Under the pieces are notes generated by a model. The model did not search any database, had not been told where the DNA came from, and saw only the letters and a list, made by a program, of their open reading frames with translations. From Rhodococcus sp. IITR03 (GTDB lineage Bacteria > Actinomycetota > Actinomycetes > Mycobacteriales > Mycobacteriaceae): 22,362 bases of DNA. Shown one piece after another: positions 15,264-22,362 of the stretch (positions are counted from its first letter, which is position 1; each line of letters opens with the position of its first letter). The stretch is taken from the NCBI GenBank assembly GCA_001017865.1, contig LATQ01000282.1, positions 1-22,362 on the forward strand, written 5' to 3'. A program made the position numbers and the translations under genes.

Positions 15264-15938
15264 ATGACCGATTCCATCCTCGAGCTCTACGTCAACGACG
15301 GACTGTCCGACGAGGAAATCGATCAGCAGAGGGCCACCTACGGTCCGCTCACCGAGGACGTGCGCGAGCTGATCCAGCTCGCACTGCAGACCCGTGTGGA
15401 TGCCGACGACGTCGCGCGGGCGCGGGAACATCTCTCGGCCGCGCGCGAGATCCTCGAACGCGACCGGGAGGACGGCCCGTACGGCACCCGGTTCAACGAT
15501 TCGGGCCGATTCCGTAACTGGGGAAACGCCGCAATAGGCCTGCGCAACGCCATCGCCCCGATCGGCGACATCCACGAGGACGACGACGGACGCGTGTGGA
15601 CGGAGATCCACCTCGGTCCCGTCTACGAGGGGCCGGCCGGGCACGTGCACGGGGGGGTCTCCGCGCTGCTTCTCGACCAGATCCTCGGCGACGCCGCGCG
15701 CATCTCGGGATATCCGGGGATGACGGGCACGCTCACCATCCGCTATCGCAAGCGCACCCCTCTCGGCGCTCTGCGCGTGGAGGCGAAACTCGACCGTGTC
15801 GAAGGGCGCAAGGCGTTCGTCGTCGGGCATATCGCCGACTCGGAGGGGATCTGCGTGGAAGCAGAAGGCATCTTCATCGCGCCGGTGTGGATGGTGCAGC
15901 AGCGCGACTCGTTCGCGGAGCCCCCGAGGCCCGAATAA
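15264..15938 (+). CDS. PaaI-type hotdog thioesterase with N-terminal extension
   Basis: This is an intact 224-residue ORF. ATG at 15264 follows CCGGAGAACCCC. Residues 1-75 are a charged, mostly helical extension (LSDEEIDQQRATYGPLTEDV). The hotdog domain follows: VYEGPAGHVHGGVSALLLDQ carries the HGG motif and acidic residue of acyl-CoA thioesterases, and TGTLTIRYRKRTPLGALRVE is the following sheet. The end is EGIFIAPVWMVQQRDSF. It acts in the cytoplasm on a CoA thioester not identifiable from sequence. The next gene, in the same direction, also looks like a hotdog thioesterase, but repeat-rich regulatory DNA separates them, so they may be independently controlled. Confidence 0.88.
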   Translation: MTDSILELYVNDGLSDEEIDQQRATYGPLTEDVRELIQLALQTRVDADDVARAREHLSAAREILERDREDGPYGTRFNDSGRFRNWGNAAIGLRNAIAPIGDIHEDDDGRVWTEIHLGPVYEGPAGHVHGGVSALLLDQILGDAARISGYPGMTGTLTIRYRKRTPLGALRVEAKLDRVEGRKAFVVGHIADSEGICVEAEGIFIAPVWMVQQRDSFAEPPRPE

Positions 15939-16019
15939 GCTCACAACCGAAAAGTGAGGCTCACAACGCCCATGGTCGACCACCAGGGTTGCGAGCCTCA
16001 CCTGCGCGTTGTGAACCTC
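15939..16019. repeat. Four-copy GYTCRCAAC repeat cluster with alternative hairpins
   Basis: GCTCACAAC occurs at 15939-15947 and 15959-15967; inverted forms GTTGCGAGC and GTTGTGAAC lie at 15989-15997 and 16008-16016. Arm 15954-15967 pairs with 15989-16002 over 14 bases with one mismatch. The overlapping arm 15956-15969 pairs with 16006-16019, also 14 bases with one mismatch. The first loop contains the perfect palindrome TGGTCGACCA (15973-15982). It is either a multi-site operator for the next gene or a structured leader. Confidence 0.65.
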
Positions 16020-16070
16020 GGGACGAGGCAACTCTTCCGTCGTCGCTCGCATGATGGCAATATCACTCTC

Positions 16071-16949
16071 ATGAGCGAGAATAGCATTTCCGCAAGCCTG
16101 GGGCCGTCGGTGACCATGAGTCAGCACACCTTCACCGCCGACTTCGGCCTGACGTCGCTCCAGGTGAGCAAGGAACGCGCCGTCATGCGCGTCGACCTGC
16201 ACGACAAGCTGCGCAACGACGCCGGCGCCGCAGCACTCGGGATGCTCACCACCGTGGTCGACATCGTCACGTCCACCCCCGCTCTCGCCGCGTGCAGCCC
16301 CGACTGGACGGCGACGCAGGACCTGTCCATCCACACGGCCGAACCCCTCACCGAAGGGCCGGTCGTCGTCGATACCCACCTGGTGCGCATCGGCAAGAAG
16401 ACCGTGCACGTCGCCGCGGAGATCTTCGACGGGTGCGGCATCACCGACATGGGTGAGCTCGTCACCGCCCTCGACGACGGCGCGCTGCGCCCGGCAGGAC
16501 GTGGCCTCGTCACCTTCGCTCGACTCCCCCGCGCCGCAGCGGCCGGCTCGGACCACTACAACCCCGGCGAGTGGGTGGGCGCCATCCGCGAGTATCCCAG
16601 CGAGCACGTCGAAGGATCGATCTACTCCCGCCTGGCAATGCGCACCCTCGACGCACAGACCGGCGTACTCGAGCTCGACCTCACTCCGTTCGTGGCCAAC
16701 ATGATCGGCACCATCCAGGGTGGCGCCCAGGCACTGCTCGCCGAGCACGCGGCGCACACCGTCCTCCCGGGTTTCGTGGCCACCGACATCCAGGCCCACT
16801 ACCTGTCGCAGGTGAAGGTGGGGCCGGCACGGTCGCACGTCACAGTGGTCCGTGAGACGAAGGACCACGCGGTCGTCGACGTCCGCCTCGTGGACGCCGG
16901 AGCCGACGATCAGGTACTCGCCCTGACGACGGTCACCCTCAACGCCTGA
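16071..16949 (+). CDS. Double-hotdog acyl-CoA thioesterase-like protein
   Basis: This is an intact ORF of 292 residues. I chose ATG 16071 (MSENSISASLGPSVTMSQHT); an upstream frame extension to 15954 would run through the repeat cluster, and ATG 16116 is a shorter option. No strong Shine-Dalgarno sequence is visible. The first domain has LHDKLRNDAGAAALGMLTTV; the second has ANMIGTIQGGAQALLAEHAA, where IQGG takes the place of HGG. The two halves look like tandem hotdog domains, as in some acyl-CoA thioesterases. The His of the usual HGG motif is missing in both, so the active site may differ or the protein may bind acyl-CoA without hydrolysis. It pairs with the preceding thioesterase in direction, but the repeat cluster separates them. 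Confidence 0.8.
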   Translation: MSENSISASLGPSVTMSQHTFTADFGLTSLQVSKERAVMRVDLHDKLRNDAGAAALGMLTTVVDIVTSTPALAACSPDWTATQDLSIHTAEPLTEGPVVVDTHLVRIGKKTVHVAAEIFDGCGITDMGELVTALDDGALRPAGRGLVTFARLPRAAAAGSDHYNPGEWVGAIREYPSEHVEGSIYSRLAMRTLDAQTGVLELDLTPFVANMIGTIQGGAQALLAEHAAHTVLPGFVATDIQAHYLSQVKVGPARSHVTVVRETKDHAVVDVRLVDAGADDQVLALTTVTLNA

Positions 16950-17051
16950 GCTGATACCCCTGTTGCGAGAGTCACGACTTGCGACTCGGTGGGCCCGACT
17001 CCTCCGCCAGTACAGTTGATCGATATCCGGCAGGAGCGAGAGGAGTCGACC

Positions 17052-17440
17052 GTGCAGAATGCCGTGTTCTACTCGCTCGTCGCGATGTGCTCGTTGTTCG
17101 CCGCGTCGACCTGGTGTCTTTCACGCCCTCATCTGCTGTCGAGCGCGGCCGCGCTCGTGGCCTCCGGACTCTGGGTGCTGATGAACGGGCCTCTCGAGGG
17201 GCGCGTGCTGTACTCGGTGACCCCGAACCACGGGTTGACCGAAGCCGATCTGCTCTCGGGAGTGGGTGTGTGCATTGCCGCCTGGGGGCTCTGGGCGACG
17301 CGGAACCGACGACGTCGTCGCGTTCGCAGCGGTCGCCGTCGTACCGCCGGCATCCGGACGGGTCCCGAGCGATGCCGACCCCCGTCTTTCCTGCGCAGAG
17401 CGATACCGAAACCGGTCCCATCCGTCGCAAAGCAGGATGA
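17052..17440 (+). CDS. Small membrane protein (probable frameshift near the C-terminus)
   Basis: GTG at 17052 follows AGGAG seven bases upstream. The first 90 residues hold three predicted helices: NAVFYSLVAMCSLFAASTWC, LLSSAAALVASGLWVLMN and ADLLSGVGVCIAAWGLWA, with a short loop (PLEGRVLYSVTPNHGL) between the second and third. A run of arginines follows (RNRRRRR). The uncorrected frame continues to TAG 17541-17543 as a basic tail. With one missing base in the Arg region the reading ends PVFPAQSDTETGPIRRKAG at 17440. I prefer the shorter form, because the longer one overlaps the promoter and first hairpin of RNA B. It resembles small actinobacterial three-helix proteins of unknown function; no family is recognised. 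Confidence 0.6.
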
Positions 17441-17494
17441 ACGTTCCGGTTCGGGTCCGAGAAGATTTCTCAGGTCTCGTTTCAGTATCGACCC

Positions 17495-17523
17495 TGGACG
17501 AGTGCCCAGACGTCACCTAAGCT
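17495..17523 (+). promoter_or_regulatory. Promoter of predicted small RNA B
   Basis: TGGACG (17495-17500; four of six matches to TTGACA) and TAAGCT (17518-17523, TANNNT) are 17 bases apart. Transcription would begin near 17530, at the first base of the 5' hairpin of RNA B, the same arrangement as in RNA A. Confidence 0.5.
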
Positions 17524-17529
17524 CCAAAG

Positions 17530-17645
17530 CGGCCACGGCGTAGGTGGCCGTGTCTCCCTAGAGTCCTCCCCGACACAGGAGATACAGCGCGAGGCCCCGC
17601 CGGCTCCTCCCCTCGATTCGCTGGCGGGGCCCTTCCCTGTCTGCC
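17530..17645 (+). ncRNA. Predicted C-rich-loop small RNA B (6C-like)
   Basis: The 5' hairpin is CGGCCAC (17530-17536) with GTGGCCG (17544-17550). Hairpin 2 is GTGTC (17550-17554) with GACAC (17572-17576); its loop ends GTCCTCCCC. Hairpin 3 is the terminator with loop core TCCTCCCCTCGATT. The order and loop motifs copy RNA A. The terminator hairpins of A and B share CCCCG-CGGC, then CCTCCCCTCG, then GC-G-CGGGG. A fourth small hairpin follows, CCCTGTC (17635-17641) with GACAGGG (17654-17660), and its loop TGCCTCCCCGAC is again C-rich, so the RNA may extend to about 17665. No protein-coding explanation fits the downstream half. Confidence 0.62.
17593..17631 (+). terminator. Terminator hairpin of RNA B
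   Basis: GGCCCCGCCGGC (17593-17604) pairs with GCTGGCGGGGCC (17620-17631), 12 pairs including one G-U. CTTCCCTGTCT follows. Confidence 0.75.
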
Positions 17646-17660
17646 TCCCCGACGACAGGG

Positions 17661-17866
17661 GCAGATCGAATGGTAATCGGGTCCCCTCGTCCGATTCGTC
17701 CTGTGTTGGGACGAAACGCCGGGCAACCCTGTGACCTTCGTCTCTGCGGCGCTGTTCACAGCATAGAGCAATCTGCTCACTTGCGTGCATAGATCTTTCC
17801 CGGAATTCACCGAAGGTCGAGTCGCAGAGTCTGTTCTGCAACTTTCGCGCGCTTCGTACACTTTCC
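17661..17866. other. Intergenic stretch with no gene seen
   Basis: These 206 bases between RNA B and the metallothionein-like gene (reading towards it) contain no ORF with a ribosome site and no strong hairpin. It may be untranslated 3' sequence of the leftward gene. Confidence 0.5.
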
Positions 17867-18100
17867 TCAGGCGCGATCTGTCAGTTCCGTGTGCCCCGCC
17901 TGACGAGCACAGTGTGCGCAGCAGTAGACGGCATCCGCCGACTCCACGCCGTGCCCGAGGATGCGGCAGTGGCAGTGGGCGCACTGCGGTGCCATCGCGG
18001 TGATCGCACACTCGAAACTGTCGAAGGTGCCCGAGACATCCCCACGCGTGAGGGTGAAGGTCTTGTCGTAGTCGTTGCCGCACGTGTCGCAGGTGGCCAT
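17867..18100 (-). CDS. Cys-rich metal-binding protein, metallothionein-like (77 residues)
   Basis: This is an intact ORF with a very strong ribosome site (GAGGAGGAGAG) before ATG 18100. It has nine cysteines among 77 residues: C4-x-x-C7 at the start, C31 in the segment TFDSFECAI, then C40-A-H-C43-H-C45, and C60-C61-A-H-C64. Histidines 42, 44, 50, 63 and 70 are close to these. The layout C-x-H-C-x-C then CCAHC resembles prokaryotic metallothionein-like and zinc-ribbon proteins that bind Zn, Cd or Cu. It is probably a cytoplasmic metal buffer or a two-site zinc protein. A terminator at 18180-18217 separates it from the permease gene upstream, so it has its own promoter. Codon use is like its neighbours. 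Confidence 0.78.
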   Translation of the reverse strand: MATCDTCGNDYDKTFTLTRGDVSGTFDSFECAITAMAPQCAHCHCRILGHGVESADAVYCCAHCARQAGHTELTDRA

Positions 18101-18179
18101 GACTCTCCTCCTCTTCCGGCATCGCGACCGGACGGTGTCCGGTCTCCTTCCGATCGGGTACCCGCAACCGCCGGAACAC

Positions 18180-18217
18180 ACGAGCCGCCCGCACCGATTC
18201 GGTGCGGGCGGGCTCGT
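18180..18217. terminator. Terminator after the APC permease
   Basis: The arms 18180-18196 and 18200-18217 pair almost fully around an ATT loop. The only defect is one unpaired base: GAGCCGCCC opposes GGGCGGGCTC, so one C seems missing. That single lost C in a GCCC context is the same defect that breaks the genes. Confidence 0.85.
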
Positions 18218-18228
18218 GGACGATCGAT

Positions 18229-19762
18229 CTATACCGGTTCGGGTTCCTTCGCTTCGTGCTTCGCAGCTTCCTGCTGCGCGGCCTCGAGCTTCAGGCGCTG
18301 TCCGAGCACCGACTTGCGGCGGCCGTAGACGAAGTAGATCGCCACGCCCAGGACCATCCAGACGGTGAATCGAATCCACGTCTCGACCGAGAGGTTGAGC
18401 ATGAGCCAGCCGCAGGCGAGGACCGCGAGGATCGGGACCAGCGGCACGAGCGGCACCCGGAATCCGCGGGGCAGGTCGGGGCGGGTGCGACGGAGCACCA
18501 TCACGCCGACGCAGACGAGGACGAAGGCGAACAGGGTGCCGATGTTGACCATCTCCTCGAGCACACCCATGGGGAACACCGCGGCGAGGACGGCCACGAC
18601 ACCACCGACCATCAGGGTGATGCGCACGGGCACACCCTTGTGGTTCGTGACGGCGAGCTTGCGGGTGACGAGTCCGTCACGGGACATCGCGAACAGCACG
18701 CGGGTCTGGCCGAGCATCATCACCATCACGACGGTGGTGAGGCCGGCGAGACCGCCGATGTTGATGGCCATCTGCGCCAGGTGATGCCGTGGGCCTCGAA
18801 GGCCGTGGCCAGCGTCGCGCTGCCGTCACCGACCAGCTCGCTGCCGGTGCGCAGGTCGGTGTACTTCACCATGCCGGTGAGCACGAGGGTGACGCGACGT
18901 AGAGGACGGTGACGATCGCCAGCGAACCGAAGATGCCTCGGGGCAGTGCCTTCTGGGGGTTCTTGGTCTCCTCGGCGGTGGTGGCGACGACGTCGAAGCC
19001 GATGAAGGCGAAGAAGACCAGGCTCGCCGCGGCGAGGAGGCCGTACCAGCCGTAGGTGCTGCCGCCCGCGCCGGTGAGCGCCGAGAACAGCGACTGGTGC
19101 AGACCGGACGCGGTGCTCTCCGCTTCCTCGGGCTGCGGGACGTACGGCGAGTAGTTGGACTTGTCGATGTAGAAGATGCCGACGACGATGACGAGCAGGA
19201 CCACCGCGACCTTGATGGCGGTGACGACCGCGGAGACCCGCGACGAGACCTTGGTGCCGATCGCGAGGATGATCGTGATGGCACCGACGATGAGCAGCGA
19301 TCCCCAGTCCACCGTGATCGGTCCGAGGTCGATCGACGCGTCTCCGCCGAACATGCCCCCGAGATACATCGACCATCCCTTGGCGACGACCGCGGAGGCG
19401 AGGGCGAACTCGAGGATCAGATCCCATCCGATGATCCAGGCGACGAATTCACCGAAGGTGGCATAGGAGAAGGTGTACGCGCTGCCGGCGACCGGTACCG
19501 CGGAGGCGAACTCCGCGTAACACAGTGCGGCGAGACCGCACGCGATCGCGGCGAGGACGAACGCCAGCGAGATGGACGGTCCGGCGAGATTGCCGGCGGT
19601 GCGGGCGGTGAGGGTGAAGATTCCGGCTCCGACCACGACGGCGACGCCGAACACGGTCAGATCCTTGGCGGTCAGTTCTCGTCGTAGCCGCGAACCGGGT
19701 TCATCGGTATCCGCGATCGACTGTTCGACGGATTTGGTCCGCCAGATGCCGACTCCGGGCAT
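18229..19762 (-). CDS. APC-family amino acid permease (two frameshifts)
   Basis: This is a 12-helix amino acid transporter of about 510 residues of the cationic amino acid transporter type. ATG at 19762 follows GAGGAGCACACA. The start LRRELTAKDLTVFGVAVVVG and GAGIFTLTARTAGNLAGPSI (helix 1 with the substrate-site G-A-G) are typical, as are CYAEFASAVPVAGSAYTFSY and FFAFIGFDVVATTAEETKNP. Frames change near 18895 (GTCGCGTCACC for GTCGCGGTCACC) and 18777 (ACCTGGCGC for ACCTGGGCGC), giving AQMAINIGGLAGLTTVVMVM. The C-terminus is basic then acidic (EAKEPEPV). It is divergent from the Lrp/AsnC regulator; valine dehydrogenase lies just beyond, so branched-chain or related amino acids are likely substrates. 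Confidence 0.88.
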
Positions 19763-19980
19763 TGTGTGCTCCTCGGGGTGATTGCGGCGCCCGCCACGCC
19801 CGGTCCGGGCGAGGGTAGGCATGTCGCTCACTTCGCGCGCATTACGTTGCAGCAAGCCGTGTTTGCGTGAGCATTTGATGCAGCAATCATGGCACTGGCT
19901 CGTGAAGTGTCAATATCTTTCTGTTCGGCTGAGCATTATGCTCGAGTGGTGACGCGCATCACAACGGAAAGGGTGTCATC
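19763..19980. promoter_or_regulatory. Divergent promoter region with Lrp/AsnC-type sites
   Basis: GAGCAT-T-ATGCTC (19931-19943) is a perfect palindrome 37 bases before the regulator start. A related site, GCAT-TTG-ATGC, lies at 19871-19881 and is preceded by GA, giving another GAGCAT. The pseudo-palindromes TTGCAGCAA (19847-19855) and TGATGCAGCAATCA (19876-19889) fill the space between. Lrp-family proteins bind several spaced sites, often next to their own gene. Confidence 0.55.
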
Positions 19981-20487
19981 GTGTTCAATCTCGACCGGCT
20001 CGACGCAGCTCTCCTCGGAGAGCTCACTCGCAACCCCCGGGCAGGAATCGTCGATCTGTCGGCGAAGCTCGGTGTCGCCCGCAACACCGTGCAGTCGCGC
20101 ATCAGGAAACTCGAGGAGTCCGGTGCCGTCACCGGATACCGACCGGTCGTCGACCTGCCGAAGCTGGGCGTGCCGCTGCAGGCGTTCATCGGCGCCGAAC
20201 TCGTCCAGGCGCGGATGGGACACGTGATCGCCCAATTGGGGCGATTCCCCGAGGTATTGGAAGTACACGCGACGACGGGCCGGGAGGACCTCCTGATCCG
20301 GATGGCCGCGCAGTCCCAGGAGGACCTCCTGCTGGTCCTCGAGCGGATCCACGCCATCGAGGGCGTCGCGCACACCACCACGACGCTCGCGCTCACTACG
20401 CCGATCGAGTACCGGACGCAGCCGCTCGTCGAGCACATCACCCGCGATGCGGGGCACGGCCGTTCGTCGTCGCCCGGGCAATCCTGA
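19981..20487 (+). CDS. Lrp/AsnC-family regulator
   Basis: This is an intact 168-residue ORF. GTG at 19981 follows GGAAAGGG. The HTH is residues 5-50: LDRLDAALLGELTRNPRAGI then LSAKLGVARNTVQSRIRKLE. The C-terminal ligand-binding RAM domain contains VIAQLGRFPEVLEVHATTGR and EDLLIRMAAQSQEDLLLVLE, with IEGVAHTTTTLALTTPIEYR. Such proteins sense amino acids and control their uptake and catabolism. The gene is divergent from the permease and convergent with valine dehydrogenase, and palindromes sit in its promoter, so it probably controls the permease and perhaps the dehydrogenase operon with an amino acid as signal. The last 15 residues are a Ser/Gly-rich tail that is not part of the usual domain. 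Confidence 0.9.
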   Translation: MFNLDRLDAALLGELTRNPRAGIVDLSAKLGVARNTVQSRIRKLEESGAVTGYRPVVDLPKLGVPLQAFIGAELVQARMGHVIAQLGRFPEVLEVHATTGREDLLIRMAAQSQEDLLLVLERIHAIEGVAHTTTTLALTTPIEYRTQPLVEHITRDAGHGRSSSPGQS

Positions 20488-20496
20488 CAGCACGAG

Positions 20497-20526
20497 AAGG
20501 GGAGGCACCTCGCGGTGCCTCCCCTT
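20497..20526. terminator. Bidirectional terminator between lrp-type gene and valine dehydrogenase
   Basis: AAGGGGAGGCACC (20497-20509) and GGTGCCTCCCCTT (20514-20526) are perfect 13-base arms around a TCGC loop. TTTGTT continues the T-rich tail on the plus strand and TTCTCG lies on the other side. Confidence 0.92.
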
Positions 20527-20559
20527 TGTTCCCCTGTGCGGATCAGTTCTCTGTGCGGA

Positions 20560-21643
20560 TCAGGCAGTATCGATGCGCCGCTCGGCGATGCGGTTGGCGG
20601 CGGCGCCCGGCGTGACGCGAGAGTGCCGGAGACGTCGAAGATCTCGGCGGTGCGGTCGAAGATCGACTCCACCCGCTCGCGGACGACCTCGGCGGCGGAT
20701 CCGTCGACCTCACCGGCGACCTGGATCAGTCCGCCCGCGTTCGCGACATAGTCGGGCACCCAGACGATTCCGCGCTTACCCAGCAGTCCCTCCACCTCGG
20801 GCTGCGCGAGCTGGTTGTTGGCCGCACCGCACACGAGACGTGCGTCGAGGTGGGCAGCGGTGGTCGAGGTCAGCGTGCCACCGAGCGCGCACGGGGCGTA
20901 GACGTCGGCGGACGAGGCAACGACGTTGTCGGTGACCTGCGCCGGGAACTCGTCGACCACGCGGGCGATCGCAGCGGGGTTCACGTCGGAGACGATCACC
21001 TCGGCACCGTCTGCGACGAGCAACTTCACGAGTTCGTATCCGACCTTGCCGAGCCCCTCGACGCCGACCGTACGACCCGCGAGAGTCGTTTGGCCCCAGA
21101 CCGTCTGCGCTCCGGCGCGCATGGCCTGGAAGACACCGAGTGCGGTCAGCGGTGAGCTGTCGCCGGATCCGCCGGCAGCGACGGTGCGTCCCACGGCATG
21201 GGCGGTGTGCCGGCCCACCACGTCGAGGTCCTCCGCGCGGTTCCCACGTCGGCGGCGGTGATGTAGCGACCACCGAGCGACTCGACGAATCGTCCGTAGG
21301 CGGCGAGCAGTTCGTCGGTCTTGTCCGTCTTCGGATCCCCGATGATGACGGCCTTGCCGCCCCCGAGGTCCACGCCCGACACCGCGGCCTTGTAGGTCAT
21401 ACCCCACGACAGTCGCAGCACGTCCTCGAGCGCCGACATCTCGTCCGCATAGGGATAGAAGCGGGTGCCGCCCAGGGCAGGACCGAGTGCGGTGGAGTGG
21501 ATCGCGACGATCGCGCGCAGCCCGGTGGCCGCGTCGTGGTGGAAGACGACCTGCTCGTGGGGACGGTCGGTCAGGCGGGCGGAGCGGCCGAACACGCCGT
21601 CGGACGTGGTGAACTCGGGGAGGTCGAGGGCAGAAGTGGTCAT
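20560..21643 (-). CDS. vdh: Valine dehydrogenase (Glu/Leu/Phe/Val dehydrogenase family; two frameshifts)
   Basis: This NAD-dependent amino acid dehydrogenase of about 362 residues oxidatively deaminates valine and other branched-chain amino acids to 2-oxo acids. It resembles Streptomyces Vdh along its length: [20 protein letters not shown], then [20 protein letters not shown] with catalytic-site K85 and K97, [13 protein letters not shown], the nucleotide-binding [16 protein letters not shown], and [50 protein letters not shown] at 21643 follows AAAGGA. Frames change near 21240 and near 20618 (CTCGCGTC for CTCGGCGTC), the end reading [17 protein letters not shown]. The oxidoreductase gene is only 35 bases upstream in the same direction, so the two are probably one operon. 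Phenylalanine dehydrogenase is less likely, given the closer match to Vdh. Confidence 0.88.
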
Positions 21644-21678
21644 CGGTGGGTTCCTTTGCAGCAGACGATGTTCGTGCG

Positions 21679-22362
21679 TCAGAAGTCGGTGTCGACGCCG
21701 AGCTCGGCGAGGCGGGCCCGGTACTGCTCCACGGAGCGGAGCTTGACGTCCTCGTAGCCGCGCACCATGTCGGGCAGAGCCGCGATCTCGACGGCGCGGT
21801 CGTAGGAGTCGACGTGCAGGTCGGCGGCGAGCCGCTGGATCGTTGCGGTGTAGTGGGCGAGCAGAGCACGCTCGACGCGGCGGACGTGGGCGTAGCCGAA
21901 GGGATCGAGCTTCGTGCCGCGCAGACGCTTCGCCTTGGCCAGAGCCTTCAGCGCGACATGCGATTTCGGTCCGAAGCCGACCTTCTTCTCGCGGCCGAGT
22001 GCACGCAGCGCCGGCGGGTGCAGGCGGTAGGTGAGCTTGCGCCCACCGGGGACCTGGCCCTGCACCTCGTCGAGGAAGGCCGGGTCGACGAGCATGCGGG
22101 CGACCTCGTACTCGTCCTTGTAGGCGGTGAACTTGAACAGCCCACGGGCGACGGCCTCGCTGAAGTCCGTGCGGTTCGTGACGCGACGCTCGGCTTCCCA
22201 GGCTGCCTGCACCTGCCCGATGTAGCGGGCGGCGAGCGCTTCGCTCTGGAAGTCGATCAGCGACGCGGCGCGGATGCGCACGAGTCGCTCGACCTCACCG
22301 GTGAAGGTGGTGCCGGCGAACAGACGCTCCGGCGCGACGGTGGCGGCACGCTCCGGGCGGGC
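21679..22362 (-). CDS. Indolepyruvate:ferredoxin oxidoreductase family protein, C-terminal part (runs off the window)
   Basis: The reading frame is open from the right edge to TGA at 21679, giving about 227 residues of a protein that normally has about 1150. The segments [60 protein letters not shown] and [20 protein letters not shown] match the C-terminal domain of the large fused indolepyruvate/2-oxoacid:ferredoxin oxidoreductases. These use thiamine pyrophosphate and ferredoxin to turn 2-oxo acids into acyl-CoA and CO2. The catalytic domains lie outside the window. It sits directly before valine dehydrogenase, whose 2-oxo acid products are plausible substrates. The end at 21679 is certain; the start is not visible. 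Confidence 0.88.
   Translation of the reverse strand, partial: ARPERAATVAPERLFAGTTFTGEVERLVRIRAASLIDFQSEALAARYIGQVQAAWEAERRVTNRTDFSEAVARGLFKFTAYKDEYEVARMLVDPAFLDEVQGQVPGGRKLTYRLHPPALRALGREKKVGFGPKSHVALKALAKAKRLRGTKLDPFGYAHVRRVERALLAHYTATIQRLAADLHVDSYDRAVEIAALPDMVRGYEDVKLRSVEQYRARLAELGVDTDF

Noticed and set aside
15939..16019. CRISPR array in the repeat cluster
   Set aside because: Repeats are only nine bases long, in both orientations, with uneven spacing and no cas gene nearby.
15954..16070. Upstream extension of the double-hotdog gene to ATG 15954
   Set aside because: The added sequence is the repeat cluster, with no thioesterase similarity.
15102..16868. A 588-residue minus-strand ORF across the two thioesterases
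   Set aside because: It covers two convincing plus-strand genes with hotdog motifs and the repeat cluster between them; its protein is a GC-codon artefact.
17441..17543. Long basic tail of the membrane protein
   Set aside because: It overlaps the promoter and 5' hairpin of RNA B, and a one-base correction gives a better end at 17440.
1..22362. Mobile elements, transfer RNA or ribosomal RNA genes
   Set aside because: I saw no transposase or integrase motif, no terminal inverted repeats and no tRNA or rRNA signature on either strand.

Overview
The base composition (high GC throughout), GTG starts, TANNNT -10 boxes, leaderless starts and gene content (3-ketosteroid 9-alpha-hydroxylase, CoA thioesterases, a crotonase, valine dehydrogenase) point to a mycolic-acid actinobacterium, most likely Rhodococcus or a close relative. 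This is inferred from family recognition, not from a search. Sixteen or so genes run through two or more reading frames. At almost every break the reading is restored by adding one G or C to a short homopolymer, often GCCC or GGGC. There are about 28 such apparent one-base deletions and no insertion, so I read them as sequence error and give each gene as one CDS with its breakpoints, not as pseudogenes.

Layout. 1-2401: a steroid-type locus, with the 5' end of a short-chain dehydrogenase and a divergent TetR regulator around a perfect palindrome, then convergent kshA translationally coupled to a small Cys-containing protein. 2516-7824: a sensor kinase/response regulator pair divergent from a VTC polyphosphate-polymerase-like/DUF4956/CotH-kinase operon, with tandem direct repeats in the shared promoter region. 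7879-12901: a crotonase, a 32-residue hydrophobic peptide with its own hairpins, a small acidic protein, a hotdog thioesterase, a leaderless HxlR regulator, a structured leader with a possible leader peptide before an alpha/beta hydrolase, a DUF899 protein and a PUA/EVE-like protein. 12898-14849: a KimA-like APC permease. 15264-16949: two hotdog thioesterases separated by a four-copy repeat region. 17052-18100: a small membrane protein and a Cys-rich metallothionein-like protein. 18180-22362: an amino-acid locus, with an APC permease, an Lrp/AsnC regulator, valine dehydrogenase and the C-terminal part of an indolepyruvate:ferredoxin oxidoreductase.

The least expected signal lies in two gaps without protein genes. 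Near 15001-15105 and 17530-17645 there are two separate, similarly built predicted small RNAs. Each has a promoter, a hairpin at the 5' end, a second hairpin with a CTCCCC-type loop and a terminator hairpin with another CTCCCC loop. Their terminator hairpins are recognisably homologous. They resemble the actinobacterial 6C RNA class, whose C-rich loops pair with G-rich mRNA sites.

Functional connections. The permease, Lrp regulator, valine dehydrogenase and 2-oxoacid oxidoreductase form a plausible route from branched-chain or aromatic amino acids through 2-oxo acids to acyl-CoAs. The two-component system probably controls the VTC/DUF4956/CotH operon at the cell surface.
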